DNA of 36,396 nucleotides. Origin: Allobosea sp. 12-68-7. GTDB taxonomy: Bacteria; Pseudomonadota; Alphaproteobacteria; Rhizobiales; Beijerinckiaceae. Below the pieces are notes generated by a model. The model was not told the origin of the DNA, did no database searches, and saw only the letters and a list, made by a program, of their open reading frames with translations. The stretch covers positions 1 to 36,396 of the forward strand of contig NCCO01000061.1 of NCBI GenBank assembly GCA_002279705.1, given 5' to 3'. Shown here piece by piece: positions 18,973 to 28,626 of the stretch (positions are counted from its first letter, which is position 1; each line of letters begins with the position of its first letter). The position numbers and the translations under genes were made by a program.

Positions 18973-19001
18973 TCTCTCTCTAGAAATCTATTTGAGAGAG
19001 A
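18973..19001. repeat. CT-repeat hairpin in the AT-rich part of oriC
   Basis: TCTCTCTC (18973-18980) pairs with GAGAGAGA (18994-19001). Within the 13-base loop TAGA and TCTA can also pair. It lies 17 bases before the hemE start, so it could act as an unwinding-region structure or as an mRNA leader structure of hemE. Confidence 0.5.
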
Positions 19002-19018
19002 TTGGGGATGGATCGCCG

Positions 19019-20059
19019 ATGAGCCTCACGACACCTGACCAGCCTGCCTTCCTGCGGGCCCTTTCCGGCGAGACCCTGCCGACACCGCCGATCTGGATGA
19101 TGCGCCAGGCGGGGCGCTATCTGCCGGAGTACCGCGAGCTCCGCGCCAAGGCCGGCAGCTTCCTCGGCCTCTGCTACAATCCCGAATGGGCCGCCGAGGT
19201 CACTCTTCAGCCGATCCGGCGTTTCGGCTTCGATGCCGCGATCCTGTTCTCGGACATTCTCGTCGTGCCGCAGGCGCTCGGCCAGAAGCTCTGGTTCGTC
19301 GAGGGCGAAGGTCCCCGTCTCGAGCCGGTTGCCGACCGGGACAGGCTTGCCGAGATCGACAGCCATGCCGGGCTTTCCGTGCTCGATCCCGTCATCGAGA
19401 CGGTGCGTCGCGTCCGTGCTTCGCTGCCAAAGGAAACCGCCTTCATCGGGTTCTGTGGTGCGCCCTGGACGGTCGCGACCTATATGGTCGCGGGCCGCGG
19501 CACGCCCGACCAGGGACCGGCGAAGGAGCTCTTCACCCGCGATGAAGCGCTGTTCCGGCTGTTGATTGACCGGATCGTCGACACCTCGATCGATTATCTC
19601 TGCGCGCAGATCGATGCCGGGGTCGATGCCGTGCAGATCTTCGACAGCTGGGCTGGGTCGCTCGGCGAGGCCGATTTCGAGCGCTGGTGCATCGCGCCAA
19701 CGCGGCGCATCGTCGAAGGCGTACGGGCCCGGCAGCCTAAGGCGAGGATCATCGGCTTCCCGCGCGGGGCGAGGCGGTTGATCCCGGCCTATGTCCGCGG
19801 GACGGGTGTCGATGCCGTCGGTCTGGAATCGGAGATCGATCGTGGTTTCGCCCGTGACGAGATCCAGTCGCTCGTGCCGGTCCAGGGCAATCTCGATCCA
19901 CTGGTTCTGCGGGCCGGTGGTCCGGAACTGGAACGCGAGATCGCGGCGGTGATCGCGGCCTTCGGCAAAGGGCCCTTCGTCTTCAATCTCGGACACGGTA
20001 TCCTGCCGGATACGCCGATCGCGCATGTCGAGCGGCTGCTGGCCGCGGTGCGGGGCTGA
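19019..20059 (+). CDS. hemE: Uroporphyrinogen decarboxylase
   Basis: HemE removes four carboxyl groups from uroporphyrinogen III to give coproporphyrinogen III in heme synthesis. The 346-residue product carries the signatures [20 protein letters not shown] (substrate-binding arginines) and [20 protein letters not shown] with the catalytic Asp. [35 protein letters not shown] and the [11 protein letters not shown] end are also present. The frame is open further upstream through the origin, but homology begins at [18 protein letters not shown] 19019 has TTGGGGA about 10 bases upstream. It is the first gene right of oriC and is 30 bases from hemJ. Confidence 0.96.
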   Translation: MSLTTPDQPAFLRALSGETLPTPPIWMMRQAGRYLPEYRELRAKAGSFLGLCYNPEWAAEVTLQPIRRFGFDAAILFSDILVVPQALGQKLWFVEGEGPRLEPVADRDRLAEIDSHAGLSVLDPVIETVRRVRASLPKETAFIGFCGAPWTVATYMVAGRGTPDQGPAKELFTRDEALFRLLIDRIVDTSIDYLCAQIDAGVDAVQIFDSWAGSLGEADFERWCIAPTRRIVEGVRARQPKARIIGFPRGARRLIPAYVRGTGVDAVGLESEIDRGFARDEIQSLVPVQGNLDPLVLRAGGPELEREIAAVIAAFGKGPFVFNLGHGILPDTPIAHVERLLAAVRG

Positions 20060-20089
20060 TCGAACCGGGCATGACGGAGCAGATGCGCG

Positions 20090-20512
20090 ATGTATGAATG
20101 GCTGAAGGTCGTCCACGTTCTGGCGGTGATCTCCTGGATGGCCGGGATGCTCTATCTGCCACGGCTGATGGTCTACCATGTCGATGCTGCGCCCGGCTCG
20201 GTCCAGTCCGAGACCTTCAAGGTCATGGAACGCCGGCTGCTCAAGGGAATCATGAATCCCGCGATGATCGTGACCTGGGCGCTGGGGCTTTACCTCGCCT
20301 GGGATGCATTCGGGTTCAAAGGTGGCTGGCTGCACGGCAAGATCCTGCTCGTCGTGCTGCTGTCGGGCATCCATGGCTATCTCGTCGGACGGGTGCGGGA
20401 CTTCGCCAATGACCGCAACACCAAGTCGGGGCGCTTCTTTCGCATCATCAACGAGGTGCCCGCGGTGCTGATGGTCGGTATCGTCATTCTCGTCATCGTC
20501 AAGCCGTTCTGA
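20090..20512 (+). CDS. hemJ: Protoporphyrinogen oxidase HemJ
   Basis: The product has 140 residues and about four membrane helices. The family pattern is clear: MYEWLKVVHVLAVISWMAGMLYLPRLMVYH at the N-terminus (conserved His9), the middle KVMERRLLKGIMNPAMIVTWALGLYLAW, and KILLVVLLSGIHGYLVGRVRDFA. HemJ is the heme-pathway protoporphyrinogen IX oxidase of many alphaproteobacteria that lack HemG and HemY. Its place right after hemE fits the pathway. Confidence 0.92.
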   Translation: MYEWLKVVHVLAVISWMAGMLYLPRLMVYHVDAAPGSVQSETFKVMERRLLKGIMNPAMIVTWALGLYLAWDAFGFKGGWLHGKILLVVLLSGIHGYLVGRVRDFANDRNTKSGRFFRIINEVPAVLMVGIVILVIVKPF

Positions 20513-20531
20513 GGCCGATGCGGTTTGCCGC

Positions 20532-20560
20532 TTGAGCCGGACGGCGTTTCCGGTTATCAG
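20532..20560 (+). promoter_or_regulatory. Possible promoter upstream of rho
   Basis: TTGAGC (20532-20537) and TATCAG (20555-20560) are each 4 of 6 to consensus with a 17-base spacer. They lie within the 218-base hemJ-rho gap, leaving a leader of about 165 bases. Rho mRNA leaders are often autoregulated, but nothing specific is visible here. Confidence 0.25.
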
Positions 20561-20730
20561 ACGGAACGCTTCTCCAGCGTTCTCCCTGTTGTCGATGGTT
20601 CGTGAGCCGACTGCTCTGGCAGCCGCTCGTGGCGCTCAACCCCAGCGCCGTCCGTCCGGGCCTGTCGTTCATTTCCTTACCGTCCTGGTCCCGGCCTCCT
20701 GAGCCGAGACATTTTCGATCCGGGTGCCCC

Positions 20731-21996
<1,266 letters not shown>

Positions 21997-22047
21997 TCCA
22001 CCGGGCGGATCGATTCGCATCCGTACTGGCTTGAAGGCGGGCCCTGT

Positions 22048-23361
22048 ATGAGCGCCCCCAATGATCTGCCGACGATCGCCGCGCTGTCGTCGGCGGCCGG
22101 ACGCGCCGGCGTCGCCGTGGTCCGGCTGTCGGGATCGCGTGTCCGATTCGCGGTCGAAACAATCGCGGGGGGTCTTCCCTTGCCCCGCCGGGCGTCCCTT
22201 CGCACGCTGCGCGACCCCGCGGGTGACGCGATCGACCAGGCGCTCGTCCTGTACTTTCCCGCCCCTGCGAGCTTCACCGGTCAAGACGTTGCCGAGCTCC
22301 ACATTCACGGTGCCCGAGCCGTGCTGGCGCGGCTGCTGCAGGTCCTGTGCGACCTCCCCGGGATCCGGCTGGCGGAGCCGGGCGAATTCACCCGCCGTGC
22401 CTTCGAGGCCGGAAAGCTCGGATTGAGCGAGGTCGAAGGGTTGGTCGACCTGATCGATTCGGAGACGGAATGGCAGCGTCGGCAGGCGCTGCGGCAGATG
22501 GACGGCGCGCTGGGCGTCGCCGCTGCCGGCTGGCGGCGATCGCTGATCGGGGCGATGGCCCTGCTCGAGGCCGAGATCGACTTTTCCGACGAGGCCGATG
22601 TGACGGGTCCCCTCACGGTGCGGGCGCTCGCGACCGTCGGCGAGGTGCTCGTCCAGCTTCGCGAGGCCCTGGGCGGGTTCGTGCGCGGTGAGCGCATTCG
22701 CGAGGGTTTCGTCGTCGTGCTGGCGGGGCCGCCCAACGCCGGCAAGTCGAGCCTGCTCAACGCCCTCGCGCGCCGCGACATCGCCATCGTCTCCCCGATC
22801 GCGGGAACGACCCGGGATGCGATCGAAGTCCGCCTCGACCTGGCCGGGCTGCCGGTGACGCTGATCGACACGGCGGGGCTGCGCGACAGCACCGATCCGA
22901 TCGAGGCCGAAGGCGTTCGCCGGGCGCGCGCGCTGGCCGAGAAGGCGGATCTGGTGCTGAGCCTGCGGGCGATCGATTCAGATCCGGACCGGCTTCACGG
23001 CGGCGACGGTGTCATCGCCCTGGCCACCAAGGTCGATCTCGCCGGCGCGGCAAGGCCTGGCGAGGTGGCGGTCTCGGCGCAGACCGGCGAGGGGATCCCG
23101 GACCTCTTGACCCTGATGGCCGAGCGCCTTGCTGGGCAGGGTGCGGTCGAGCCGGCCCTGCTGACGCGCGAGCGGCATCGCGTTGCCGTGAGCCAGGCGA
23201 TCGGCGCGCTGGAGCGGGCCGCCTGCGGGAGCCATGACCAGGCAGAGCTAATCGCCGAGGATCTGCGCCTGGCCGTGCGCGCGCTGGAGCGCCTGCTGGG
23301 GCGCGTCGACATCGAGGATGTCCTGGACGAGCTCTTCGCGGGATTCTGCATTGGCAAGTAG
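22048..23361 (+). CDS. mnmE: tRNA uridine-5-carboxymethylaminomethyl modification GTPase MnmE
   Basis: MnmE works with MnmG to modify U34 of certain tRNAs. The 437-residue product has an N-terminal folate-binding domain (TIAALSSAAGRAGVAVVRLSG; AELHIHGARAVLARLL; EPGEFTRRAFEAGKLGLSEVEGLVDLI). The inserted G domain has GPPNAGKSS near residue 227, IAGTTRD and DTAGLRD; the usual NKxD is ATKVDL here, a mild deviation. The C-terminus ends with the conserved FCIGK. GAAGGCGGG lies about 10 bases before ATG 22048. The next gene, mnmG, is its functional partner. Confidence 0.95.
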   Translation: MSAPNDLPTIAALSSAAGRAGVAVVRLSGSRVRFAVETIAGGLPLPRRASLRTLRDPAGDAIDQALVLYFPAPASFTGQDVAELHIHGARAVLARLLQVLCDLPGIRLAEPGEFTRRAFEAGKLGLSEVEGLVDLIDSETEWQRRQALRQMDGALGVAAAGWRRSLIGAMALLEAEIDFSDEADVTGPLTVRALATVGEVLVQLREALGGFVRGERIREGFVVVLAGPPNAGKSSLLNALARRDIAIVSPIAGTTRDAIEVRLDLAGLPVTLIDTAGLRDSTDPIEAEGVRRARALAEKADLVLSLRAIDSDPDRLHGGDGVIALATKVDLAGAARPGEVAVSAQTGEGIPDLLTLMAERLAGQGAVEPALLTRERHRVAVSQAIGALERAACGSHDQAELIAEDLRLAVRALERLLGRVDIEDVLDELFAGFCIGK

Positions 23362-23423
23362 GCCGGCAACGACATTGCCCAATAGAGATTGACCCCCCGC
23401 CAGGGCTTCGATAGCGACAGGTC

Positions 23424-25310
23424 ATGTCGCAGAATCCAATCGAAAACCGGTACGACGTCATCGTCGTGGGCGGCGGCCATGCCGGCGTCGAGGCAGCCGC
23501 AGCGGCGGCCCGCTATGGCGCGCGCACGGCCTTGATCACGCATCGCCTCGACACGATCGGGGTCATGTCCTGCAACCCGGCGATCGGTGGTCTGGGCAAG
23601 GGTCATCTCGTGCGCGAGATCGACGCGCTGGACGGCATCATGGCCAAGGCGGCCGATCGCGGCGGCATCCAGTTCCGTATGCTGAACCGTCGCAAGGGCC
23701 CTGCTGTCCGCGGACCACGCGCGCAGGCCGATCGCAAGCTCTATCGCGCGGCGGTGCAGGACCTCCTCTCCGCCCAGGCCAATCTGTCCGTCCTCGCCGG
23801 AGACGTCTTCGACCTGGATGTTGAGCACGACCGGGTCGCCGGCGTCATCCTCGCAGATGGCCGTCGATTCGGATGCGGAACAGTCGTGCTGACCACGGGC
23901 ACCTTCCTCCGGGGCCTGATCCATATCGGCGAAACGCGGATTCCAGCCGGGCGGGTCGATGAGGCCGCATCCGTCGGGTTGTCGGCCACCCTCGCCCGCC
24001 ATGACTTCCCGCTCGGCCGGCTGAAGACCGGGACACCGCCGCGGCTCGATGGGCGCACGATCGACTGGGCGGCCCTGGAGATGCAGGAAGGCGACGACCC
24101 GCCGGAGCCGTTCTCGGCGCTGACGACGGCGATCACCAATCCGCAGATCGCCTGTGGGATCACGCGGACGACGCTGGCGACGCATGAGCTGATCCGGGCC
24201 AATCTGCACCGCGCACCGATGTTCTCGGGGCAGATCGAGGGGCGGGGGCCGCGCTACTGCCCGTCGATCGAGGACAAGGTCGGCCGCTTCGGCGACCGGG
24301 ATGGGCACCAGGTCTTTCTCGAGCCGGAGGGGCTGGACGACGATACGGTCTATCCCAACGGAATTTCGACCTCGCTGCCCGAGGACGTCCAGCGCGGATT
24401 GCTGGCGACGATCCCCGGTTTGGAGCGGGCGGTGATGCTGCGCCCGGGCTACGCGATCGAGTATGATTTCGTTGATCCGCGCGCGCTGCGCAACACGCTG
24501 GAGACGCGCGCCCTGGGCGGGTTGTTCCTTGCCGGCCAGATCAATGGCACGACCGGCTATGAAGAAGCCGGAGCGCAGGGCCTGCTGGCCGGACTGAACG
24601 CGGCGCGGATGGCGGGCGGTGCCGAGGCGATGGTGCTGCCACGGACAGGCTCCTACCTCGGTGTCATGGTCGACGACCTCGTCTCCCGTGGCGTTACGGA
24701 GCCGTATCGAATGTTCACCTCGCGGGCGGAGTTCCGGCTTTCGCTGCGCGTCGACAATGCCGATGAGCGGCTGACGGTCCTGGGGGCGGAGCTGGGCGTG
24801 GTCGGTTCGGAGCGGCTTGGCGCCTTTGCCGAACGGAACCGGGCCATCGAGGCGTTGACGGCGCGGCTGCAGGCGGTGACGCTCACGCCACGACAGGCCG
24901 AGGCCGCCGGGCTGGCGGTCAATCGTGACGGCCTCCGCCGCAGCGCCTATCAGATCCTCTCCTATCCCGACATCGGTTTCGAGCGTTTGGCTGCGGTCTG
25001 GCCTGAACTGAGGCAATTCGCGCCCGGAGTGATCGCGCGCGTCACGGCCGATGCGGTTTATTCGGTCTATCTCGACCGCCAGGCGGGGGAGATCGCGGCC
25101 TATCAGCGCGATCAGTCCCTGAAACTGCCGGATGATCTCGATCTCGACGGGATTTCCGGCCTGTCGAACGAGCTGAAGGCGAAGCTCACGGCCGAGAGAC
25201 CGGCGGACATCGCCCAAGCCGGCCGGATCGAAGGGATGACGCCGGCCGCGTTGACGCTGCTGGCGGCGCATTCGCGTAGGAAACGGACCGTTTCTGTCAC
25301 GGTCTCCTGA
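23424..25310 (+). CDS. mnmG: tRNA uridine-5-carboxymethylaminomethyl modification enzyme MnmG
   Basis: MnmG (GidA) is the FAD-dependent partner of MnmE in U34 modification. The 628-residue product has the FAD-binding motif [28 protein letters not shown] at residues 13-40 and [23 protein letters not shown]. It also has [45 protein letters not shown] and [26 protein letters not shown]. The C-terminal helical domain is the one that binds MnmE and tRNA ([33 protein letters not shown]). Start ATG 23424, 62 bases after mnmE. Confidence 0.96.
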   Translation: MSQNPIENRYDVIVVGGGHAGVEAAAAAARYGARTALITHRLDTIGVMSCNPAIGGLGKGHLVREIDALDGIMAKAADRGGIQFRMLNRRKGPAVRGPRAQADRKLYRAAVQDLLSAQANLSVLAGDVFDLDVEHDRVAGVILADGRRFGCGTVVLTTGTFLRGLIHIGETRIPAGRVDEAASVGLSATLARHDFPLGRLKTGTPPRLDGRTIDWAALEMQEGDDPPEPFSALTTAITNPQIACGITRTTLATHELIRANLHRAPMFSGQIEGRGPRYCPSIEDKVGRFGDRDGHQVFLEPEGLDDDTVYPNGISTSLPEDVQRGLLATIPGLERAVMLRPGYAIEYDFVDPRALRNTLETRALGGLFLAGQINGTTGYEEAGAQGLLAGLNAARMAGGAEAMVLPRTGSYLGVMVDDLVSRGVTEPYRMFTSRAEFRLSLRVDNADERLTVLGAELGVVGSERLGAFAERNRAIEALTARLQAVTLTPRQAEAAGLAVNRDGLRRSAYQILSYPDIGFERLAAVWPELRQFAPGVIARVTADAVYSVYLDRQAGEIAAYQRDQSLKLPDDLDLDGISGLSNELKAKLTAERPADIAQAGRIEGMTPAALTLLAAHSRRKRTVSVTVS

Positions 25311-25314
25311 CGGA

Positions 25315-25347
25315 ACTGTTGATAATCACGCGATGACTGTTGATAAT
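25315..25347. repeat. Direct repeat of ACTGTTGATAAT around the rsmG start
   Basis: The 12-base unit occurs at 25315-25326 and 25336-25347, a 21-base period (two helical turns). The second copy lies within the first rsmG codons. Each contains TTATCAACA on the minus strand, an 8-of-9 match to the DnaA box TTATCCACA. It could be a paired operator or a DnaA-titrating site near parAB. Confidence 0.45.
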
Positions 25348-25980
25348 TCCGACCGTGCCCGCGCTTTGCGCTTGACGCCTGTTTCACGTGAAACAGAGGA
25401 ACGGCTTTCGCTGCTGGTGGCGGAGCTCGCCCGCTGGCAGGCGGCCAAAAATCTTGTGTCCGGCACGACCCTCGCCGATGTCTGGATGCGGCATATTGCC
25501 GATTCCCTCCAGCTGTTCCGCCTCGCGCCCGACGCCCGAACCTGGCTCGATCTCGGCTCCGGCGGGGGGTTTCCGGGCCTGGTGATCGGCATCTGCCTCG
25601 CGGAGGTCGAGGGCGGGCGCATCCATCTGGTCGAGAGCAACAGCCGCAAATGCGCCTTTCTGCGCCATGCCGCGCGGCTGACCGGGGCGCCGGTGACCGT
25701 GCATCCGGCCCGGATCGAAAACGTCATCGGTGATTTCACCGGGCGCGTCGACGTGGTGACGGCCCGGGCGCTGGCGCCACTGCCGCAGCTGCTCGATTGG
25801 TGCAAAGAGCTGTTGAGAACAGGCACGATCGGACTGTTTCCGAAGGGACAACATCTAGATGCGGAATTGACGGAGTCGTCCAGATATTGGAAGATTCAGG
25901 CCTCAACGGTTTCCTCCGTGACGGATGGGGCCGCCCGGATTCTGATGGTCCGGGCAGCCGAGAAACGGGCCAATCCATGA
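25333..25980 (+). CDS. rsmG: 16S rRNA (guanine-527-N7) methyltransferase RsmG
   Basis: RsmG (GidB) methylates G527 of 16S rRNA using S-adenosylmethionine. The 215-residue product shows VSRETEERLSLLVAELARWQAAKNLVSGTTLADVWMRHIADSLQL, the SAM-binding motif WLDLGSGGGFPGLVIGI, and VESNSRKCAFLRHAARLTG with VVTARALAPLPQLLDW. The codons for VSRET coincide with a perfect parS. Start ATG 25333. The stop overlaps the parA start (ATGA at 25977-25980), tying it to the parAB operon. Confidence 0.94.
   Translation: MTVDNSDRARALRLTPVSRETEERLSLLVAELARWQAAKNLVSGTTLADVWMRHIADSLQLFRLAPDARTWLDLGSGGGFPGLVIGICLAEVEGGRIHLVESNSRKCAFLRHAARLTGAPVTVHPARIENVIGDFTGRVDVVTARALAPLPQLLDWCKELLRTGTIGLFPKGQHLDAELTESSRYWKIQASTVSSVTDGAARILMVRAAEKRANP
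25380..25395. other. parS site, perfect consensus, inside rsmG
   Basis: TGTTTCACGTGAAACA is a 16-of-16 match to the bacterial parS consensus. It encodes part of the VSRET motif of RsmG, a location known for parS in other bacteria. It lies about 1.4 kb upstream of parB and 6.4 kb from oriC and is the likely main ParB loading site. Confidence 0.92.
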
Positions 25981-26807
25981 CCGATCTTACGCCAATCCCG
26001 ATGCCGCGCCGCCCGCGCGTGCTGGCGCTCGCGAATCAGAAGGGCGGCGTCGGCAAGACCACGACCGCCATCAATCTGGGCACGGCCCTGGCTGCGATCG
26101 GCGAAAAGGTCCTGATCGTCGACCTCGACCCGCAGGGCAATGCCTCGACCGGGCTGGGCGTGGACCGGCGCAGCCGCAAATCCTCGACCTATGACGTGCT
26201 CTGCGGCGATGTCGGCCTTGGCCAGGCCATGCAGGAAACCGCTGTTCCCGGATTGCTCCTGGCGCCCTCGACGCTGGACCTGCTCGGTGTCGAGCTGGAG
26301 ATCGCCTCGTCCAAGGACCGGGCACACCGGCTGAAGAACGCGATCGACGAGCTGGTCTATGACCAGCGCTGCTCGGACCTGACCTATGTGCTGATCGACT
26401 GCCCGCCTTCGCTGAGTCTCATCACCATCAACGCAATGACCGCGTCCGACGCCGTGCTGGTGCCGCTGCAGTGCGAGTTCTTCGCGCTCGAAGGTTTGAG
26501 CCAGCTCCTGAAGACCGTGGAGCAGGTTCGGGCGGGGCTCAACCCGCGCCTGGTCATCCAGGGCGTCGTGCTGACGATGTATGATCCGCGCAACAACCTT
26601 TCCAGCCAGGTCATGGCCGATGTACGCGAATTCCTCGGCGACAAGGTCTACGAGACGGTGATCCCGCGCAATGTGCGGGTGTCGGAGGCGCCGTCCTATG
26701 GAAAGCCGGCGCTGCTCTATGACCTGCGCTGTTCCGGGTCGCAAGCCTATCTGAAGCTGGCCTCCGAGGTCATTCGGCGTGAGCGCACCCTGCGCGCTGC
26801 CGCCTAA
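25977..26807 (+). CDS. parA: Chromosome partitioning ATPase ParA
   Basis: ParA is a deviant-Walker ATPase that binds DNA and moves ParB-parS complexes. The 276-residue product has the deviant Walker A motif ANQKGGVGKTTTAINLGTALA (Lys22 and Lys28), VLIVDLDPQGNASTGLG, and a Walker B region YVLIDCPPSLSLITINAM. VPLQCEFFALEGLSQLL and the C-terminal VIPRNVRVSEAPSYGKPALLYD complete the family pattern. The frame is open upstream within rsmG, but ATG 25977, overlapping the rsmG stop, gives the normal length. It forms an operon with parB. Confidence 0.96.
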   Translation: MTDLTPIPMPRRPRVLALANQKGGVGKTTTAINLGTALAAIGEKVLIVDLDPQGNASTGLGVDRRSRKSSTYDVLCGDVGLGQAMQETAVPGLLLAPSTLDLLGVELEIASSKDRAHRLKNAIDELVYDQRCSDLTYVLIDCPPSLSLITINAMTASDAVLVPLQCEFFALEGLSQLLKTVEQVRAGLNPRLVIQGVVLTMYDPRNNLSSQVMADVREFLGDKVYETVIPRNVRVSEAPSYGKPALLYDLRCSGSQAYLKLASEVIRRERTLRAAA

Positions 26808-26824
26808 AAATACACAGAGGTTGA

Positions 26825-27712
26825 ATGATGGCGATGGCCGAAGAACAGGGGCGCTCGCGCCTGGGCCGGGGTCTGGCAGCGCTGATCGGCGATGTCGGCG
26901 ACGAGATCGGCGCGCTGGAGCGGGCTCGCGGCCAGAGACGCGTCCCGGTCGAGTTCCTGCGACCTAGCGCGCGTAACCCGCGCCGGAGCTTCGCCGAGGA
27001 TGATCTCGAGGAGCTGACGGCATCCGTGCGTGAGCGCGGTATCCTGCAGCCGATCATCGTGAGGGCCATCGTCGGTATGCTCGACGCCTATGAGATCATC
27101 GCCGGCGAGCGCCGCTGGCGGGCGGCGCAGCGCGCCGGGCTGCACGATGTCCCGGTCATCCTCGTCGAGGCCGATGATCGCGAGGCGCTCGAAATCGCCA
27201 TCGTCGAGAACGTGCAACGCACCGATCTCAACGCGATCGAGGAGGCGGCGGGCTATGAGCAGCTGATCGCCGACTTCAACTACACGCAGGCCGACCTGGC
27301 GCGGGTGATCGGCAAGAGCCGCAGCCATGTCGCCAACACGCTGCGCCTCTCGAAGCTGCCGCCGTCCGTTCGCCAGATGGTCAGCGACGGCGCCGTGTCG
27401 GCCGGCCATGCCCGCGCGCTGCTGTCTGTTTCGGACCCGGAACTGATGGCGCGCAAGATCGTCGACGAGGGCCTGAGCGTGCGCGACATCGAGCGCATCG
27501 TTCAAGAGGAGTCGCGAGGCGAGACCAAGAGCATCTCGACCAAGCCGAGGGTCGAGAAGGATCCCGATACGCGGGCGGTCGAAAAGGCGCTGGAGGAGGC
27601 GCTCGGGCTCTCCGTCTCGATCAGCCACCGCGCCAATGGCAGCGGTGAGGTCAAGATCAGCTACAAGACGTTGGAACAGCTCGACGCGCTCTGCCGCCGC
27701 CTGAAGGATTGA
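26825..27712 (+). CDS. parB: Chromosome partitioning CTPase/DNA-binding protein ParB
   Basis: ParB loads at parS and slides as a CTP-dependent clamp. The 295-residue product starts with RSRLGRGLAALIGD, the usual ParA-contacting N-terminus. The CTP-binding domain has VPVEFLRPSARNPRRSF, RERGILQPIIVR and GERRWRAAQRAG at residues 94-105, plus ENVQR. The helix-turn-helix is in residues about 150-185 (QADLARVIGKSRSHVANTLRLSKLP). The dimerisation end is SGEVKISYKTLEQLDALCRRLK. AGAGG about 6 bases before ATG 26825 supports the start. It converges with holA with 4 bases between the stops. Confidence 0.96.
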   Translation: MMAMAEEQGRSRLGRGLAALIGDVGDEIGALERARGQRRVPVEFLRPSARNPRRSFAEDDLEELTASVRERGILQPIIVRAIVGMLDAYEIIAGERRWRAAQRAGLHDVPVILVEADDREALEIAIVENVQRTDLNAIEEAAGYEQLIADFNYTQADLARVIGKSRSHVANTLRLSKLPPSVRQMVSDGAVSAGHARALLSVSDPELMARKIVDEGLSVRDIERIVQEESRGETKSISTKPRVEKDPDTRAVEKALEEALGLSVSISHRANGSGEVKISYKTLEQLDALCRRLKD

Positions 27713-27716
27713 GCGC

Positions 27717-28609
27717 CTAGTCCCCGCGCCCGGCCACCCGGCCGAGGCGCGCCAGCGTCCACAGCGCCCGCGTCGCGCCGGCCCGGCCGAGATCGCCATC
27801 GCGGCGGGCGGCCAGCGTGGCATGGCCCAGCAGGGACACCGCCTCCATCAGCTTCGCCGTGCTCCAGGCCGACAGCGCCGCCTCCGTCGTCGCAATGCGC
27901 GGATAGGGCAGGCGCATGGCCGCGACCATGTCACGGGCGCTGCGGCCGGCATCGACCCCCTGCCGGGCCTTCAGCAGCGCCAGGGCGTGCCGCAGCACGG
28001 TGCCGAGCATGACGCCGGCATCGAGCCCTTCGCTGGCGAGTTTGGCCTGCGCGAGGTCGAGCACGGGCAGCCTCCCGGCGAAGACGGCATCGACCAGCAT
28101 CGCCTGCTCCGGCTGGTGCGGTCGATGCTCTTGCCGGCGGCGCGGACCATCTCATCGATGATGGTGCCGAGATCGCGCGCGGCGTCGCCATAGCAGGGCA
28201 CGGCGAGCGCGGTCCGTGCGCGCTCGCAAGCGGTTCGCAGCGGGTTGGTGCGCTGGAGATCGCCGGCCTCGACGATGACGATGGCATCCTGCGAGGGGGT
28301 GGCCAGGAGCGGCTCGACGGCGCCCAGCAGCATCTTGGCGGTGGGCGAGACGCGGATCGCGCGCCGGCCGCCGAACATCCCGATGGTGTTGGCTTCGTCG
28401 ACGAGCCTGAGCGGGTCGCCGGCGATGTCGTCGCCGCTCATCCGGACGAGCTGGAAGGCATCCTGCGGATCGTCGACATGGGCCCGGGCGAGGGCCGCGG
28501 CGCGCTCCGAGACGAGGCCGGCATCGGGGCCGTAGATCAGCACCAGGCGATAGGCGGGGTCCAGCCGGGCGAGCGCGCGGTCCGCCTCATGTGCCTTGAT
28601 CGAGGCCAT
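27717..28609 (-). pseudogene. holA: DNA polymerase III delta subunit, disrupted by internal deletion and frame change
   Basis: HolA is the clamp-loader delta subunit that opens the beta clamp. The N-terminal 164 residues are normal (ADRALARLDPAYRLVLIYGPDAGLVSERAAALA; FGGRRAIRVSP; VPCYGDAARDLGTIIDEMVRAAGKSIDR) up to 28118. From 28112 homology continues in another frame (PEQAMLVDAVFAGRLPVLDLAQAKL...) to the stop at 27717-27719. In the first frame translation runs out of register and stops at 27971. The pieces add to about 295 residues against the usual 340 or so, so roughly 45-50 central residues, the helical segment before the collar domain, are missing. holA is normally essential, so a sequence or assembly defect is as likely as a real lesion. 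Confidence 0.8.
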
Positions 28610-28626
28610 GCGGCGTCCTGATCCGC

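Larger units (their letters stand above)
18696..19003. other. Probable chromosomal origin of replication (oriC)
   Basis: The 455-base gap between two divergent genes contains clustered DnaA-like boxes (18696-18704, 18735-18743, 18906-18914, 18917-18925) and a perfect CtrA-type site (18844-18858) plus a 7-of-8 one (18746-18760). It also has a parS-like site (18791-18806), four GANTC sites (18801, 18832, 18956, 18970) and an AT-rich stretch of about 50 bases (18954-19003) next to hemE that could be the unwinding region. In Caulobacter and Rhizobiales oriC lies next to hemE, as here. Neighbouring genes point away from the region on both sides. The segment 18564-18695 shows nothing else I recognise. 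Confidence 0.83.

Noticed and set aside
22995..25271. Long minus-strand open frame opposite mnmE and mnmG
   Set aside because: It spans two real genes on the other strand and has no family resemblance.
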